Shown here: positions 41,866 through 51,100 of the stretch, piece after piece
How the letters are laid out: every line of letters starts with the position of its first letter
Position numbering within the stretch: the stretch's first letter is position 1
From: Byssovorax sp.
GTDB taxonomy: Bacteria; Myxococcota_A; Polyangia; Polyangiales; Polyangiaceae
DNA length: 64,000 bases
Assembly: GCA_025362495.1 (NCBI GenBank)
Contig: JANYGI010000114.1
Coordinates: 1-64,000 of the forward strand
Direction: 5' to 3'
Made by a program: the position numbers and the translations under genes
Notes under the pieces: model-generated
Told to the model about the DNA's origin: nothing
Seen by the model: only the letters and a program-made list of their open reading frames with translations
Databases searched by the model: none

Positions 41866-42288
41866 ATGCCCCGCAGCCACTGGCTCATGAAGAGCGAGCC
41901 GTTCAAATACTCGTTCGCGCAGCTGCTCCGCGACGGGTCGACCACCTGGGACGGCGTGCGAAATTTCGAGGCTCGCAACAACCTCCGCGCCATGAAGGCG
42001 GGCGACCTCGTGCTCTTCTATCACTCGAACGAGGGCAAGGCCGTCGCGGGCGTCGCGAAGATCACCCGCGAGGCGTATCCGGATCCGACCGCCGAGGGCG
42101 AAGACTGGAGCGTGGTCGAGCTCGCCCCGGTCGTCCCGCTCAAGCTGCAAGTCTCGCTCGAAGACATCCGGAGCGAGCCGGATCTCGCGGAGATCCAGCT
42201 CCTCAAGCGCTCGCGCCTCAGCGTGGTGCCTGTCTCGAAAGAGCACTTCGATCGCATCCTCAAGATGGGCAAGACGAAGATCTCCTGA
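41866..42288 (+). CDS. EVE-domain protein
   Basis: The 140-residue protein is a single EVE domain, related to the PUA-like fold and to eukaryotic THYN1, thought to bind modified bases in DNA or RNA. Signatures are HWLMKSEPFKYSFAQL at the start, TTWDGVRNFEARNNLRAMKAGDLVLFYHS and VAGVAKITREAYPDPT. ATG 41866 has GGAGG four bases upstream. It begins 82 bp after the transpeptidase gene, with no functional link apparent. Bacterial EVE genes sometimes lie near restriction or toxin genes; the nuclease-like gene at 43973 is under 2 kb away. Confidence 0.92.
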   Translation: MPRSHWLMKSEPFKYSFAQLLRDGSTTWDGVRNFEARNNLRAMKAGDLVLFYHSNEGKAVAGVAKITREAYPDPTAEGEDWSVVELAPVVPLKLQVSLEDIRSEPDLAEIQLLKRSRLSVVPVSKEHFDRILKMGKTKIS

Positions 42289-42329
42289 GTTGCGCTCCAC
42301 CGGGGGCTTTGTTACTCGCTTTGCCACCC

Positions 42330-42959
42330 ATGGACTCGAAGCTCGGGCTCGCGCTCTCCTCCCTCGCCTTGCTGGCCCTCGGCACGACAGTCGTCGCCTG
42401 CGCCGGGACGCCGATCCCCGCGCCGATCGAGGGCGAGCCGGTCTGCGCCGACATCGACATCGGGACGACGCACGCCACCAAGATGATCGGCGGCCTGACG
42501 TACCCCGTTCGCCTGCGGATCCTCGACGGCAAGAACGTGATGATGAAGATGATCCTCAGCGGCAAGCGCCTGCCGAGCGATCCCTCGTCGCACACGCTCC
42601 TGCCCGACGACAACGCCGAGTACGCGCTGGAGTGGGCGCAGTGCGCCAACGTCCGCGCCCCGCGCCCCGCGACGGCGCCCTCGAAGACCCGCCACGCCGG
42701 CAAAGACACGACGGCCTACGACTGCGGCGAGGCCGTCGTCTACAAGACCGACAAGCTGGTCACGAAGAAGCACGACGCGGCCTCGCACGCGTTCAGCTTC
42801 TCCACGCCTCCGAAGGCCGACTGCTGGTCGGGCGAGGTCGCTCCGGCGGCGCCGGTGGTGCCGCCCGCGCCGCCCGTGAGCGCGCCCGCGCCGGTGGAAA
42901 CGGCGGCGCCGAGCGCGAGCGCCCCGCCCGCAGCCAGCGCGGCGCCCGCCAGGAAGTAG
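42330..42959 (+). CDS. Putative lipoprotein of unknown function
   Basis: The 209-residue product has a lipoprotein signal (LALSSLALLALGTTVVACAG) and a mature domain with several cysteines (PVCADIDIG, EWAQCANV, YDCGEAVV, ADCWSGEV). The C-terminal 45 residues are Ala/Pro-rich (PVVPPAPPVSAPAPV) and probably unstructured. The core looks like a small extracellular beta domain but I recognise no family. It starts 41 bp after the EVE gene stop and the next gene starts 33 bp after it. Confidence 0.7.
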   Translation: MDSKLGLALSSLALLALGTTVVACAGTPIPAPIEGEPVCADIDIGTTHATKMIGGLTYPVRLRILDGKNVMMKMILSGKRLPSDPSSHTLLPDDNAEYALEWAQCANVRAPRPATAPSKTRHAGKDTTAYDCGEAVVYKTDKLVTKKHDAASHAFSFSTPPKADCWSGEVAPAAPVVPPAPPVSAPAPVETAAPSASAPPAASAAPARK

Positions 42960-42992
42960 CCGCCCGAGCGGCGCGCGTGGTCTGATCGGGCC

Positions 42993-43958
42993 GTGATCGC
43001 GCCGCTGGTGCTGCTCGGCCTCCTCGCCGCGGCGTACCCGCGCGTGGGGCCGTCCGCGCTCCAGGCGATCGACGCGATCGCCGACGCGGATGGGCCGATT
43101 GTCCACCTGGCCTTCGTGGGCGATCTCGCGATGGCCCTCGACGTCGGCAAGAACCTGGAGGCGCTCGCCGCCGGGAGCGCGGCAGTCGAGCCTGGCTATC
43201 CCTTCGCCGGCGTCACGGAGCGCATCGCCGCGGCCGATCTCGCGATTGGCAATCTGGAGTGCGTCGTCTCGCCGCTCGGCACGCCCAAGCCCACCGCGCC
43301 CGTCACGTTCCGCGCGCCGGAGGTGGCATTTGGCGCTATCCAGCGCGCGGGGTTCGATCTCGTCAGCGTCGCCAACAACCATGTCCTCGATTACGGCCCT
43401 GAAGCCCTCGACGACATGGTGGCTCGCCTCGATCGGGCCAAGCTGCCGCACATCGGCGTCGGGCGCCCGTCGATAGCGGCTGAAATGCCGTTGATCCGTG
43501 AGGTCCACGGCCTGAAGATCGGCTTCCTCGGCTTCTTCGATGTCGACTTCGACAAGGCCTGTCGCGACGTCGCCCGCGCTCGCGCGAGCGGGAGTGTCGA
43601 TCTGATGGTCGTCTTCAACCACTGGGGCAAAGAGGGCCAGAGTAGCCCGCTCGGAGCGCAGCAGACCTTCGGCCATGCCCTCGTCGACGCGGGCGCGGAT
43701 CTGGTGGTCGGCTCCCACGTCCACGTGCTCCAGCCGGAGGAGTGGTATCGCGGGCGGCTGATCTTCTACGGCCTCGGAAACTTCGTATTTGCCGGGATGG
43801 GCTTCGACGAGCGGCACCGCGTGGGCGGCCTGCTGGAGGTCGACTTGCGTCGGAGAGGCGTGGTGGCGAGGAGGCTTTATCGGAGCCGGCTCGACGATAC
43901 CGGCGCTCCGCGGTGGCTCGACGAGGGGGCCGCCCCGCCGGAGCGGCTGGATCGATAG
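42993..43958 (+). CDS. CapA-family metallophosphatase-like protein
   Basis: The 321-residue protein matches the CapA/PGA-capsule family, which has a calcineurin-like metallophosphatase fold. The N-terminal helix (APLVLLGLLAAAYPRVG) may be a signal anchor. Metal-binding motifs are visible in HLAFVGDLAMA, AIGNLECVVS, SVANNHVLDYG, MVVFNHWGKE and VVGSHVHVLQPEEW. Its role may be export or hydrolysis in surface polymer metabolism. The start is GTG 42993. The next gene converges from the other strand only 14 bp away. Confidence 0.88.
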   Translation: MIAPLVLLGLLAAAYPRVGPSALQAIDAIADADGPIVHLAFVGDLAMALDVGKNLEALAAGSAAVEPGYPFAGVTERIAAADLAIGNLECVVSPLGTPKPTAPVTFRAPEVAFGAIQRAGFDLVSVANNHVLDYGPEALDDMVARLDRAKLPHIGVGRPSIAAEMPLIREVHGLKIGFLGFFDVDFDKACRDVARARASGSVDLMVVFNHWGKEGQSSPLGAQQTFGHALVDAGADLVVGSHVHVLQPEEWYRGRLIFYGLGNFVFAGMGFDERHRVGGLLEVDLRRRGVVARRLYRSRLDDTGAPRWLDEGAAPPERLDR

Positions 43959-43972
43959 CTATCGAGGTTCCC

Positions 43973-44002
43973 TTACTTCAGCTTCTTATTCGCCGCGGTC
44001 TC
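43973..44002 (-). repeat. 3'-terminal coding repeat, copy A
   Basis: The last nine codons plus stop of the nuclease/PIN gene encode the LExxANKKLK tail. The DNA matches the end of the next gene (46248-46277) at nearly all positions through the stop, including the stretch ACTTCAGCTTCTT on the + strand. See the partner entry. Confidence 0.85.
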
Positions 44003-46126
44003 CAGCTTCGACGGCCCCGCAAGATGGGTTTCCTTCCAAGCCTCCCAGGCGCCTTGTAGGTTACGAGACCGCTGTTCATTTGCGGTCTTCTTCACCCAGC
44101 TCTGCTTGAATGCACGCGCCGCCTTGCGAAGGTGAGCGTCGTGAAGATTCTCGTTCTCGAGCTTCACCAACATATCCCAGACGGCGGCACCACGTTTCTC
44201 TGCGTCGGCCGACAGCATGAGCGCAACAACGATGGGCGAGACGATCTTCACGTCTTCGCTTCCGGGTGCTGCAAGCGACAGTACGTCGCCGAATGCGAGA
44301 GGATCGAGCACATCCCACTCCGCCTCTTCATGCTTCTGAACATAGGGATGCAGTCTGTCCCAGGTACAGATAACATGGGCGATCTGTGGATCCGAGGCGC
44401 AATCCAGGAGCCACCCGAGTGTATTGACGTCGTGTCGGACGAGGATCGGCTCTCGCCTCAGATCGTCGCGCGCCTGCATCGCGTACGCGAGCGCGATCTC
44501 GGCCCTCTTCTTTGACGAAAGACTCGCTGAAGGGGCAACGGTTTGAATACCGTATTCCGTGAATCGCCCTCGCAACTTGTTCATCAAGAGATCACGCACG
44601 ACCTCCCGGTCGCCGCGTGCCATCGACGCAGTGAGGCCGAACGCCGCAAGGTACGATGAATAGGATCCGATCTTGTCCTCTCCTTCCGCCGCACGAAGCG
44701 CGACGTAATGCGCCACGAACGCGTTCTTCGAGCCGCGAAGATCGGGATCTATGTCGACGATATCACGATAGAGCACGTAGGCGTCACGGAGATGGCTCGC
44801 GACTTCTTCCAGGTAGTCCCGGGGCAAAATCATCGTGGCGCAATGCGCGACGAGCTGATCGTAGACATGCTTGGCGGCGACGAAAAAGTCCTGATCCGCC
44901 GCGCCGTAGAGCAAGCTGCACAGAAGCGGCATCGCCACCGACGTATCGAGGATGACAGAGAAATCTTTCCCGCCGCCGAACGCCCGGAAGATCTGGGGAG
45001 ACTTCAGGCTCACCAGGTTGATGAAGACCTCTCCGGCAACGAGCGCGCGCCCGAACGACGACCCCGCGGCGAGCGCGCTGAGCTCTCGGAGCAGCTTATC
45101 GCGTCGGCCCTTGTCGATGATCCCGAGCGTGTCCAGCGTCGCATCGAGGTGACGCAACCGATCCCGGAGGGGATCATGAGCAAGCCCGGACGCCTCGGTA
45201 TCCGCGAGCGCGTTGCTCGTTGAACGCCCGGTGTCGAGCCAGAGCGCGCCGAGATCGAGCATGACGGTGTCCACGGCATCTGCTCGCGTTGCCGCGTTCT
45301 TCACGTGCGGGGCGAGCAATGCATCAAGCTGCGCGAGAAGCGTTGACCGTTCCTCCTCTTGGAGCGCCCGCACGCTGGCCCAGTTATCCTTCGCTGTTGC
45401 ATCGAGCGCGACTGTGCCATTCTTCCCCGAGAGTCGGCCATCTTGAAGCATCCTGTCGATCGCCGACGTCGTCTGGACGCGTTGATTCGACGTGAGCCCC
45501 AGGCTCAGCGCCGCGCGATCGACAATCGTCTCGCGTTTCGCCGAGCCGCCCGCCTGGAAGACGACGGCAAGAACCGCGTTCTCGATCACCGTCTCGCGGA
45601 ACGCCTGAGCGTCCGTGCCGAAAAACGCACAGGCATAGGCCACGTCCTGGCGGAGATCGGGGCGTTTAAACGGCCGAGGCGCCGGGGCGGGCACGTGGAT
45701 ACCGAGCTTTCCGAGGATTTCACGGGTGAACCCGCGCAGCTCGGCCAGGCTCGCGATGTCCTTCGCGTCCATTTTCTGAACCTGGACGTTGACCGTTCGC
45801 AGAAGATCATCGGCGATCTCCTGGAACAGAGGCGGCGTCATCACCTGCGAGCTCAGGAAGAGGAGATTGTCAACGCCGAGCCGCTTTCTGGCCTTCGCGG
45901 CGTCGGCGCGCAGCTTCTTTTCCCAGTTTTTCTCCACCGAGATCTGCACCGCGAATCTCGCCGTGGTCGGAGGCAGAACGTGGACCAGAAAGTCGGCCCC
46001 ACCATCGTGGGGACCGTCAACCAGGCTCGGCTGGAAGCCTCTTTTGTCGAGACACAGCAGTGCGATCTCACGAAAAGCGGACGGATCGGCAGATCCGACT
46101 GCCCGTACCAAGCTGTCGAGCCTCAT
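43973..46126 (-). CDS. Restriction-endonuclease-like and PIN-domain fusion protein (candidate defence or toxin)
   Basis: The 717-residue protein has two nuclease-like ends. Residues 1-110 show a PD-(D/E)xK-like pattern: E20, GPHDGGADFLVHV with D45, then FAVQISVEKNWEKKLRADAAKAR. Gln61 takes the usual Glu position and Ser63 the usual Lys position, so activity is uncertain. Residues about 385-600 form a complete PIN-like set: D394 (VILDTSVAM), E440/E441, D566 (RHDVNTL) and D590 (CTWDR). The middle (150-380) has a winged-helix-like stretch. The last ten residues LETAANKKLK echo the neighbouring gene's end. Base use is less GC-rich than the flanks. No known family name is assigned. Confidence 0.75.
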   Translation of the reverse strand: MRLDSLVRAVGSADPSAFREIALLCLDKRGFQPSLVDGPHDGGADFLVHVLPPTTARFAVQISVEKNWEKKLRADAAKARKRLGVDNLLFLSSQVMTPPLFQEIADDLLRTVNVQVQKMDAKDIASLAELRGFTREILGKLGIHVPAPAPRPFKRPDLRQDVAYACAFFGTDAQAFRETVIENAVLAVVFQAGGSAKRETIVDRAALSLGLTSNQRVQTTSAIDRMLQDGRLSGKNGTVALDATAKDNWASVRALQEEERSTLLAQLDALLAPHVKNAATRADAVDTVMLDLGALWLDTGRSTSNALADTEASGLAHDPLRDRLRHLDATLDTLGIIDKGRRDKLLRELSALAAGSSFGRALVAGEVFINLVSLKSPQIFRAFGGGKDFSVILDTSVAMPLLCSLLYGAADQDFFVAAKHVYDQLVAHCATMILPRDYLEEVASHLRDAYVLYRDIVDIDPDLRGSKNAFVAHYVALRAAEGEDKIGSYSSYLAAFGLTASMARGDREVVRDLLMNKLRGRFTEYGIQTVAPSASLSSKKRAEIALAYAMQARDDLRREPILVRHDVNTLGWLLDCASDPQIAHVICTWDRLHPYVQKHEEAEWDVLDPLAFGDVLSLAAPGSEDVKIVSPIVVALMLSADAEKRGAAVWDMLVKLENENLHDAHLRKAARAFKQSWVKKTANEQRSRNLQGAWEAWKETHLAGPSKLETAANKKLK

Positions 46127-46247
46127 CGCGGGAGCTTTCGGTCGGCGACCATGGTGGGAACGCTACCACGTCGCGCCCGCCGAAAATCGGCAGCGTACGC
46201 GGCGCGGGGGGCACGCGTCCCGCCGCCCGCCCCACCTCCAAGGCTCT

Positions 46248-46277
46248 CTACTTCAGCTTCTTGTTCGCCTCGACCTC
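46248..46277 (-). repeat. 3'-terminal coding repeat, copy B
   Basis: This stretch encodes LEVEANKKLK plus stop and matches 43973-44002, which encodes LETAANKKLK plus stop. The rest of the two proteins is unrelated, so only the tail is shared. Confidence 0.85.
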
Positions 46278-47144
46278 CAGCGCCTTCTCCTGGCTCCGCT
46301 TCTCCTTCCCTGCCTTCCGCGACGCCGCGAGATCGAGCCGCGCTTGCGACCGCTTCGCCTTCGCGGTCTCGCGCTCCGCCGCCTTCTGCTTCAGCTCCGC
46401 CAGGTTCTCCTGCGCCGCGGTCGTCTCCTCGGCGAGCTTCGCGAGGATCGTCTCGGCTTGCGCGACGGTGGCGCCATACTTCGCGCTCTTCACCGAGCGC
46501 TGAAAGAAGCTCTCCGCCCAGTCGCCGGGAAGACGAAGACCGGTGTTGTCGTGCTGGAACTTCACCAGCTCTCCAAACAGGCTCCCTCGTCCCGCATTGA
46601 CGGCGTCAACGACCTTCTTGCGCTCGCCGAGCAGACGGAAATCGCTGAGCGCCTTGTCCGTCGACTTGACCTCTTTCTCGGCGGCTTGCCCCGTGGCCAC
46701 GACATCGGCGAGCGGCGCGGAGAACGCCTGGAGCACCGGATCAGCCTCCTGCTGGAGCGGATCGATCCACTCGGTGGCAGTGACGAGCTCGGCGCCGAGC
46801 ACCGGGCGAAGGATCTCGGCGGGCGTCTGGGTCCCGACATAGGAGACGAAGAGGGGATCTTCGCGGTCGTTCCTGGTGACGATCAGGAGAGCATTGATGA
46901 TCTGCCCGAGGAGCGGATCGAGCGCATCGTCCGCCGCGACCCGAGCAGCCGAGGCAATGACGCTCGCGTCGTCGAGGTTGCTCTGGGTCTTGATGGCAGC
47001 ATCGATGACTGGTCCGAGTGACTGGAACGCGGCGACGAAGGGCGCGGTGTACTGGTTCTTGAGGAGCAGGCTCAGGGTGTAGAGGTACGCGGTGCGTACC
47101 GTGGGCAGAGTGTCGTCGGTACCGAAGGTTGCGATGCGGCTCAT
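46248..47144 (-). CDS. Coiled-coil protein of unknown function, partner of the nuclease/PIN gene
   Basis: The 298-residue protein is almost wholly alpha-helical. Residues 1-150 form a helical domain (TVRTAYLYTLSLLLKNQYTA, ALLIVTRNDREDPLFVSYVG). Residues 150-210 have RLPGDWAESFFQRS, a phrase typical of a multi-copy myxobacterial family as I recall it. Residues 225-298 form a charged coiled coil (LAELKQKAAERETAKAKRSQ) ending in LEVEANKKLK. No signal peptide, nuclease or ATPase motif is seen. It lies upstream of the 43973 gene on the same strand with a 121-bp gap, so they may be an operon. Confidence 0.65.
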   Translation of the reverse strand: MSRIATFGTDDTLPTVRTAYLYTLSLLLKNQYTAPFVAAFQSLGPVIDAAIKTQSNLDDASVIASAARVAADDALDPLLGQIINALLIVTRNDREDPLFVSYVGTQTPAEILRPVLGAELVTATEWIDPLQQEADPVLQAFSAPLADVVATGQAAEKEVKSTDKALSDFRLLGERKKVVDAVNAGRGSLFGELVKFQHDNTGLRLPGDWAESFFQRSVKSAKYGATVAQAETILAKLAEETTAAQENLAELKQKAAERETAKAKRSQARLDLAASRKAGKEKRSQEKALEVEANKKLK

Positions 47145-47707
47145 GCAGAGACGTTATCCAGCCGACGGTAGCTGGGACAGAAAATCATGCGCGTAGTCGA
47201 CGCGTTGCTCGCATCCCGTTGAAAGAATGAAGCAAATCGAGCGTCGTCACGCCGTCGTCGCGGTGGATCCTCGGTTTCGTCGCGTCACGCAAGGGATCTT
47301 CTCGCGAAGTCGGACCGCGAGCGCGCGACGAGGCGATCTCCGCGGCCGCGCTTGACGGGGAGGCTTGACGAGGCGATCTCCGCTGCCGCGCTCGACCAAG
47401 CCGATCGTGACCTGGCGGATCGCGCTACCGAGCTGGAAGCGGGGCGCCGTGGTCGGCACGAACGCGGCCGCGGAGCACGATCCGCGGCCGCGTGACGCGT
47501 CGATCGCCGCGACCGCCGTCGGGCGGCGTCAGCGACGCGACGCGCGCGGCGCGCGAGATCGGTCAGCGCTCGAACGACGCGCGAATCACGCGACGGCGAT
47601 CGAGCAGAATGATCATCACGCTGCGGTCGCGCGTCCGCGAGCCTCGCTCGGTCGCCTCGCCGCCGACGCCTCCAGACTTCCTCGGCCCTATCGCCTAGAC
47701 TCAAGCC
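47145..47707. other. 563-bp stretch without a supported gene; contains a 30-bp direct repeat
   Basis: GACGAGGCGATCTCCGC-x-GCCGCGCT-y-GAC occurs at 47327-47356 and 47367-47396 with two mismatches. Read on the + strand it would encode DEAISAAALD twice, but in frames broken by stops, so it may be the remains of a helical protein gene. Minus-strand frames across the area are Arg-rich and look like shadows. The promoter of the 46248-47144 gene must lie at the left end. Confidence 0.5.
47327..47396. repeat. 30-bp direct repeat, two copies
   Basis: Copies are at 47327-47356 and 47367-47396, offset by 40 bp, 28 of 30 identical. It is inside the gene-free part of the accessory region. Confidence 0.8.
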
Positions 47708-48133
47708 ATGGCCGCCCCCGCCCGGAGATCACCGTCCGATCCCCTCCCTGCCGAGGCCCCCACGGCGCCCACCGCAGACGAGTGGGCCGCGATGACCCCC
47801 GTGCAGCGCGCGCAAGCGACCGACGCGCTGCTCGCCTTCGAGTCCGTGGAAGAAGATGACACCATGGTGATCACCGACCGAGAGATCGTCGGAAAGCTCG
47901 AGCAAATGGTGGACGCTGCGGTCGCGCGGGCGGGGCAAGAAGAGGCACGTGCCGAGCAGGCGACAACGCAGCTCGCCTCGGCAATCCTCACGATCCTCAC
48001 CGTCAGAGGCCTCGTGATCAGCGCCGAAGCGAGCGAGCGGATCCGCGGCTGCTCCGACCTCGCGATCCTGGAGCGCTGGCTCGGGCGAGTAGCGGCGGTC
48101 AGCGCGTCGGAGGATCTCTTTCTCGACGCGTGA
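47708..48133 (+). CDS. Uma2-like protein lacking its catalytic middle (internally deleted)
   Basis: The 141-residue protein has an N-terminus ADEWAAMTPVQRAQATDALLAF and a C-terminus EIVGKLEQMVDAAVARA...SAILTILTVRGLVISAEASERIRGCSDLAILERWL. From memory, these are the two ends of the Polyangia-type Uma2 (DUF820) proteins that in full length are about 300-340 residues and have the PD-(D/E)xK nuclease between them. That central part is missing in frame, so the product should not cleave DNA. It could be a regulatory fragment or a decaying gene. A single ATG start is seen; the SNF2 gene begins 31 bp later. Confidence 0.65.
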   Translation: MAAPARRSPSDPLPAEAPTAPTADEWAAMTPVQRAQATDALLAFESVEEDDTMVITDREIVGKLEQMVDAAVARAGQEEARAEQATTQLASAILTILTVRGLVISAEASERIRGCSDLAILERWLGRVAAVSASEDLFLDA

Positions 48134-48164
48134 CGCCCCGCGAAAGCTCTGCCAAGCCGGGCGC

Positions 48165-51100
48165 GTGGATCCTCCGGCGCCAGGCCTCCCGATCGCTGTG
48201 GCTCGCGCGACCGGCACGCCCTTCGAGACGCGCGCGGCCCTCCTCGCCTGGCTAGCGCAGCGCGGGATCGCCCACGTCGCGCGGTTCAACCTCGAGGCGC
48301 TCGCGCCGCGCGTCGATCCCGCCCTGTGGCCGCAGCTCCGCTCGCTCGGCGCGCGGCGGCACCTGATCGATCTCGCCAGCGCCGACGCCCTCGCGCGCAC
48401 CGTGGACTGGCTGCCTCCTTCGCTCCTCCGTGAGCTCTTGCCGCCGCTCGTCTGGAGCTTCCTCGACGCCGAGGACGCCGACGCCGCGCGCGCGCGAGCC
48501 GCCGTCCCCGTGCTCCTCGAAGCGCCGACGGAGGCCCGCGCCCGCGCCGTGCACGCCGAGCTCTGCGCGCTGCGCGCGACGGTGCCGGAGGCGATCGCGC
48601 CGCGCCTCGTGCACACGCTCGGGCCCGACGCGCGGCACTTCGATACAGCGCTCCCGGGCTTTCGTTTCCGGGATCCCCGGCCCTTCGAGCCGCTGCCGCG
48701 ATCGACTGGCGGGTTCCTCCAGACCGAGGCGCGGGTGAGCTTCGCTTCGGCGCGACCGACCCTCGACTGCACGTGCGGTCCCGGCCCCTGCGTCCACGCG
48801 CTCGCGGCCATCGACGCGGTGCTGCTCTGGCTGCGCGGGCCCGTCACCGGGGCGCTCGCGCAGGCGCTGGACGCGCTCGCGCGGCCCGCGTGGGAGCGCA
48901 CGCTGTCCGCCCTCGATCAGGCCCTCGACGAGAGCCCCGCGGCGCGCACCGGGCTCGCGCTCACCTGGCGCGTCCACGTCGTCAACGACGTCGCCGTGGA
49001 GGTGACGCCGTGGATCCAGAAGCGCGGCAAGAAGGGCCAGCTCGGCGCGGCGTCGCGGATCGGCCGGCGCCATTTGCTGATGGAGCACGGGGCCAAGCTG
49101 GCCCCCGAGGACGCCCGCGTCGCCGCGCTTCTCCCGGAAAATGAAGGTTTTGCGACGCGGGCGCTGCTGGAAGCGCTCCTCGATCACCCGCGCGTCGTGG
49201 TCCGCGACGCGCCGGATCGCGCGGTGATCCTCGACCGCGCGCCGCTCGGCGTCGTGGCCGAAGAGCGCGGCGGATCGGTGCGCGTGAGCGTCGGGATCGA
49301 GGGCACCGCGCTGCCGAAGGCCCTCGCCGAGCGCGCGCGAAGGTCGCGCCCCGACGAGGCCATCTTCCTGTGGGACGGCCAGCGGCTAACCCTCGTCGAC
49401 GTCAAACCGGAGCTGAAGACGCTGCTCGACGTGCTCCTCCGCGACGGCAACGTCTTCCCGCCCGAGAGCCGCGCCGTGCTGCTCCAGTCGCTCGCGAAAT
49501 GGGCGCAGCGCGTGCCCGTGACGATGCCGCGCTCGGTGATGGGCGAGTCGGTCGCCGCGCTCGTGGTGCTGGTGCTCCGCCTCGAAGCGCAGGCCGACGG
49601 CTCGGTCGAGATGGAGATCCGGGTCAAGCCGCTCCGCGACACGCCGTCGCTCGTCCCGGGCCAGGGCGCGCGCGACGTCCACGTGCGCCGCGGCGAGAGC
49701 GCAGCGCACGCCGTGCGCGATCTCCGGATCGAGGAAACCGCTGCAAAAGCCCTCGCGGCCGAGCTCCCGCGGCTCCACGCCGAGGAGCTCGACGAGCCCT
49801 TTCACTACCGCCTCGCCAGCGCCGAGAGCGCGCTCGATCTGATCGCCGCCTGCGCCGACCTCCCCGAGCCGCCCGAGCTCGAGTTCATCGGTCCGCAGAT
49901 CCGATCGCTCGGCGCGCACGGCCCGCCGGCGCTCAAGGTCGTCATCCAGCGCCGCGGCGAGTGGTTCGGCGTGCTCGGCACCCTGAGCGTCTCGGGCGAG
50001 CGCGTCGAGCTCGCGCGGCTGCTCGACGCCGTGCGCCGGAGCGAGCGCTACGTGAAGATCGACGCCTGCTCGTACGTCGAGATCGACGCGGCGCTGCGGC
50101 GTCAGCTCGATCGCCTCGCCGATCATGCCCACGCGTCCGGGCAGGGCCTCGCGGTCGGCCCCGCGGCCTCGATGATCTTCAACGACCTCGTGCGCTCCGG
50201 CGTCGTCGTCGAGGCCGACGCAAGCTTCCGCGATCTCGCGACGCGCGTCGCGGCCGCCGGCGAGCTCGCGCCCACCGTCCCCCGGGCGCTCCAGACCGAG
50301 CTGCGGCCCTACCAGATCGAGGGCCATCGCTGGCTCATGCGCCTCGCCGCGTGGGGCGCGGGCGGGGTGCTCGCCGACGACATGGGCCTCGGAAAGACGG
50401 TGCAAACGCTCGCCGTGCTGCTCGATCGGAGCGAGCTCGGCCCCGCGCTCGTGCTCGCGCCGACGTCGGTCGCCTTCAACTGGAAAGACGAGGCCGCGCG
50501 CTTCGCGCCGTCGCTCCGCCTCACGCTCTACGCCGACGTCGCCGATCGCGAGGGCACCCTCGCCCGACTCGGCCCCGGCGACGTGCTCGTGGCGAGCTAC
50601 GGGCTGCTCGCGCGCGACGCGGATCGCCTCGCCGAGAAGCACTTTGCGACGCTGGTGTTCGACGAAGCGCAGAACCTCAAGAACGCCACCACCCAGCGCG
50701 CCGCCGCGGCCCGTGGTCTGCACGCCGACTTCAAATTCGCGCTCTCGGGCACGCCGATCGAGAACCACACCGGCGAGATCTGGAGCCTGTTCAAGATCGT
50801 GTTCCCGGCGCTGCTCGGCGGCTGGCCGTCGTTCCGCGATCGCTACGCCACGCCGATCGAAAAGGACATCGATCCCGCCGCCGCGCCCGCGCTCGCCCGC
50901 GTGCTCGCGCCCTTTCTGCTGCGGCGAACCAAGGCCGAGGTCGAGACCGAGCTGCCCGCGCGGACCGAGGTGCGCGTGCCGATCGTCCTCTCCAGCGCCG
51001 AGTGGCAGCTCTACGAGGACGCGCGCCTCGCGGCCCTGTCCGACCTCGGGACGACGCGATCGAAGCTGAAAGCGCAGCAGCGCCGCGTCGAGGTCCTCGC

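Noticed and set aside
47285-47704. Minus-strand open frame of 139 codons in the gene-free stretch
   Set aside because: Arg/Ser-rich translation, no family pattern and no ribosome site; most likely chance in GC-rich DNA.
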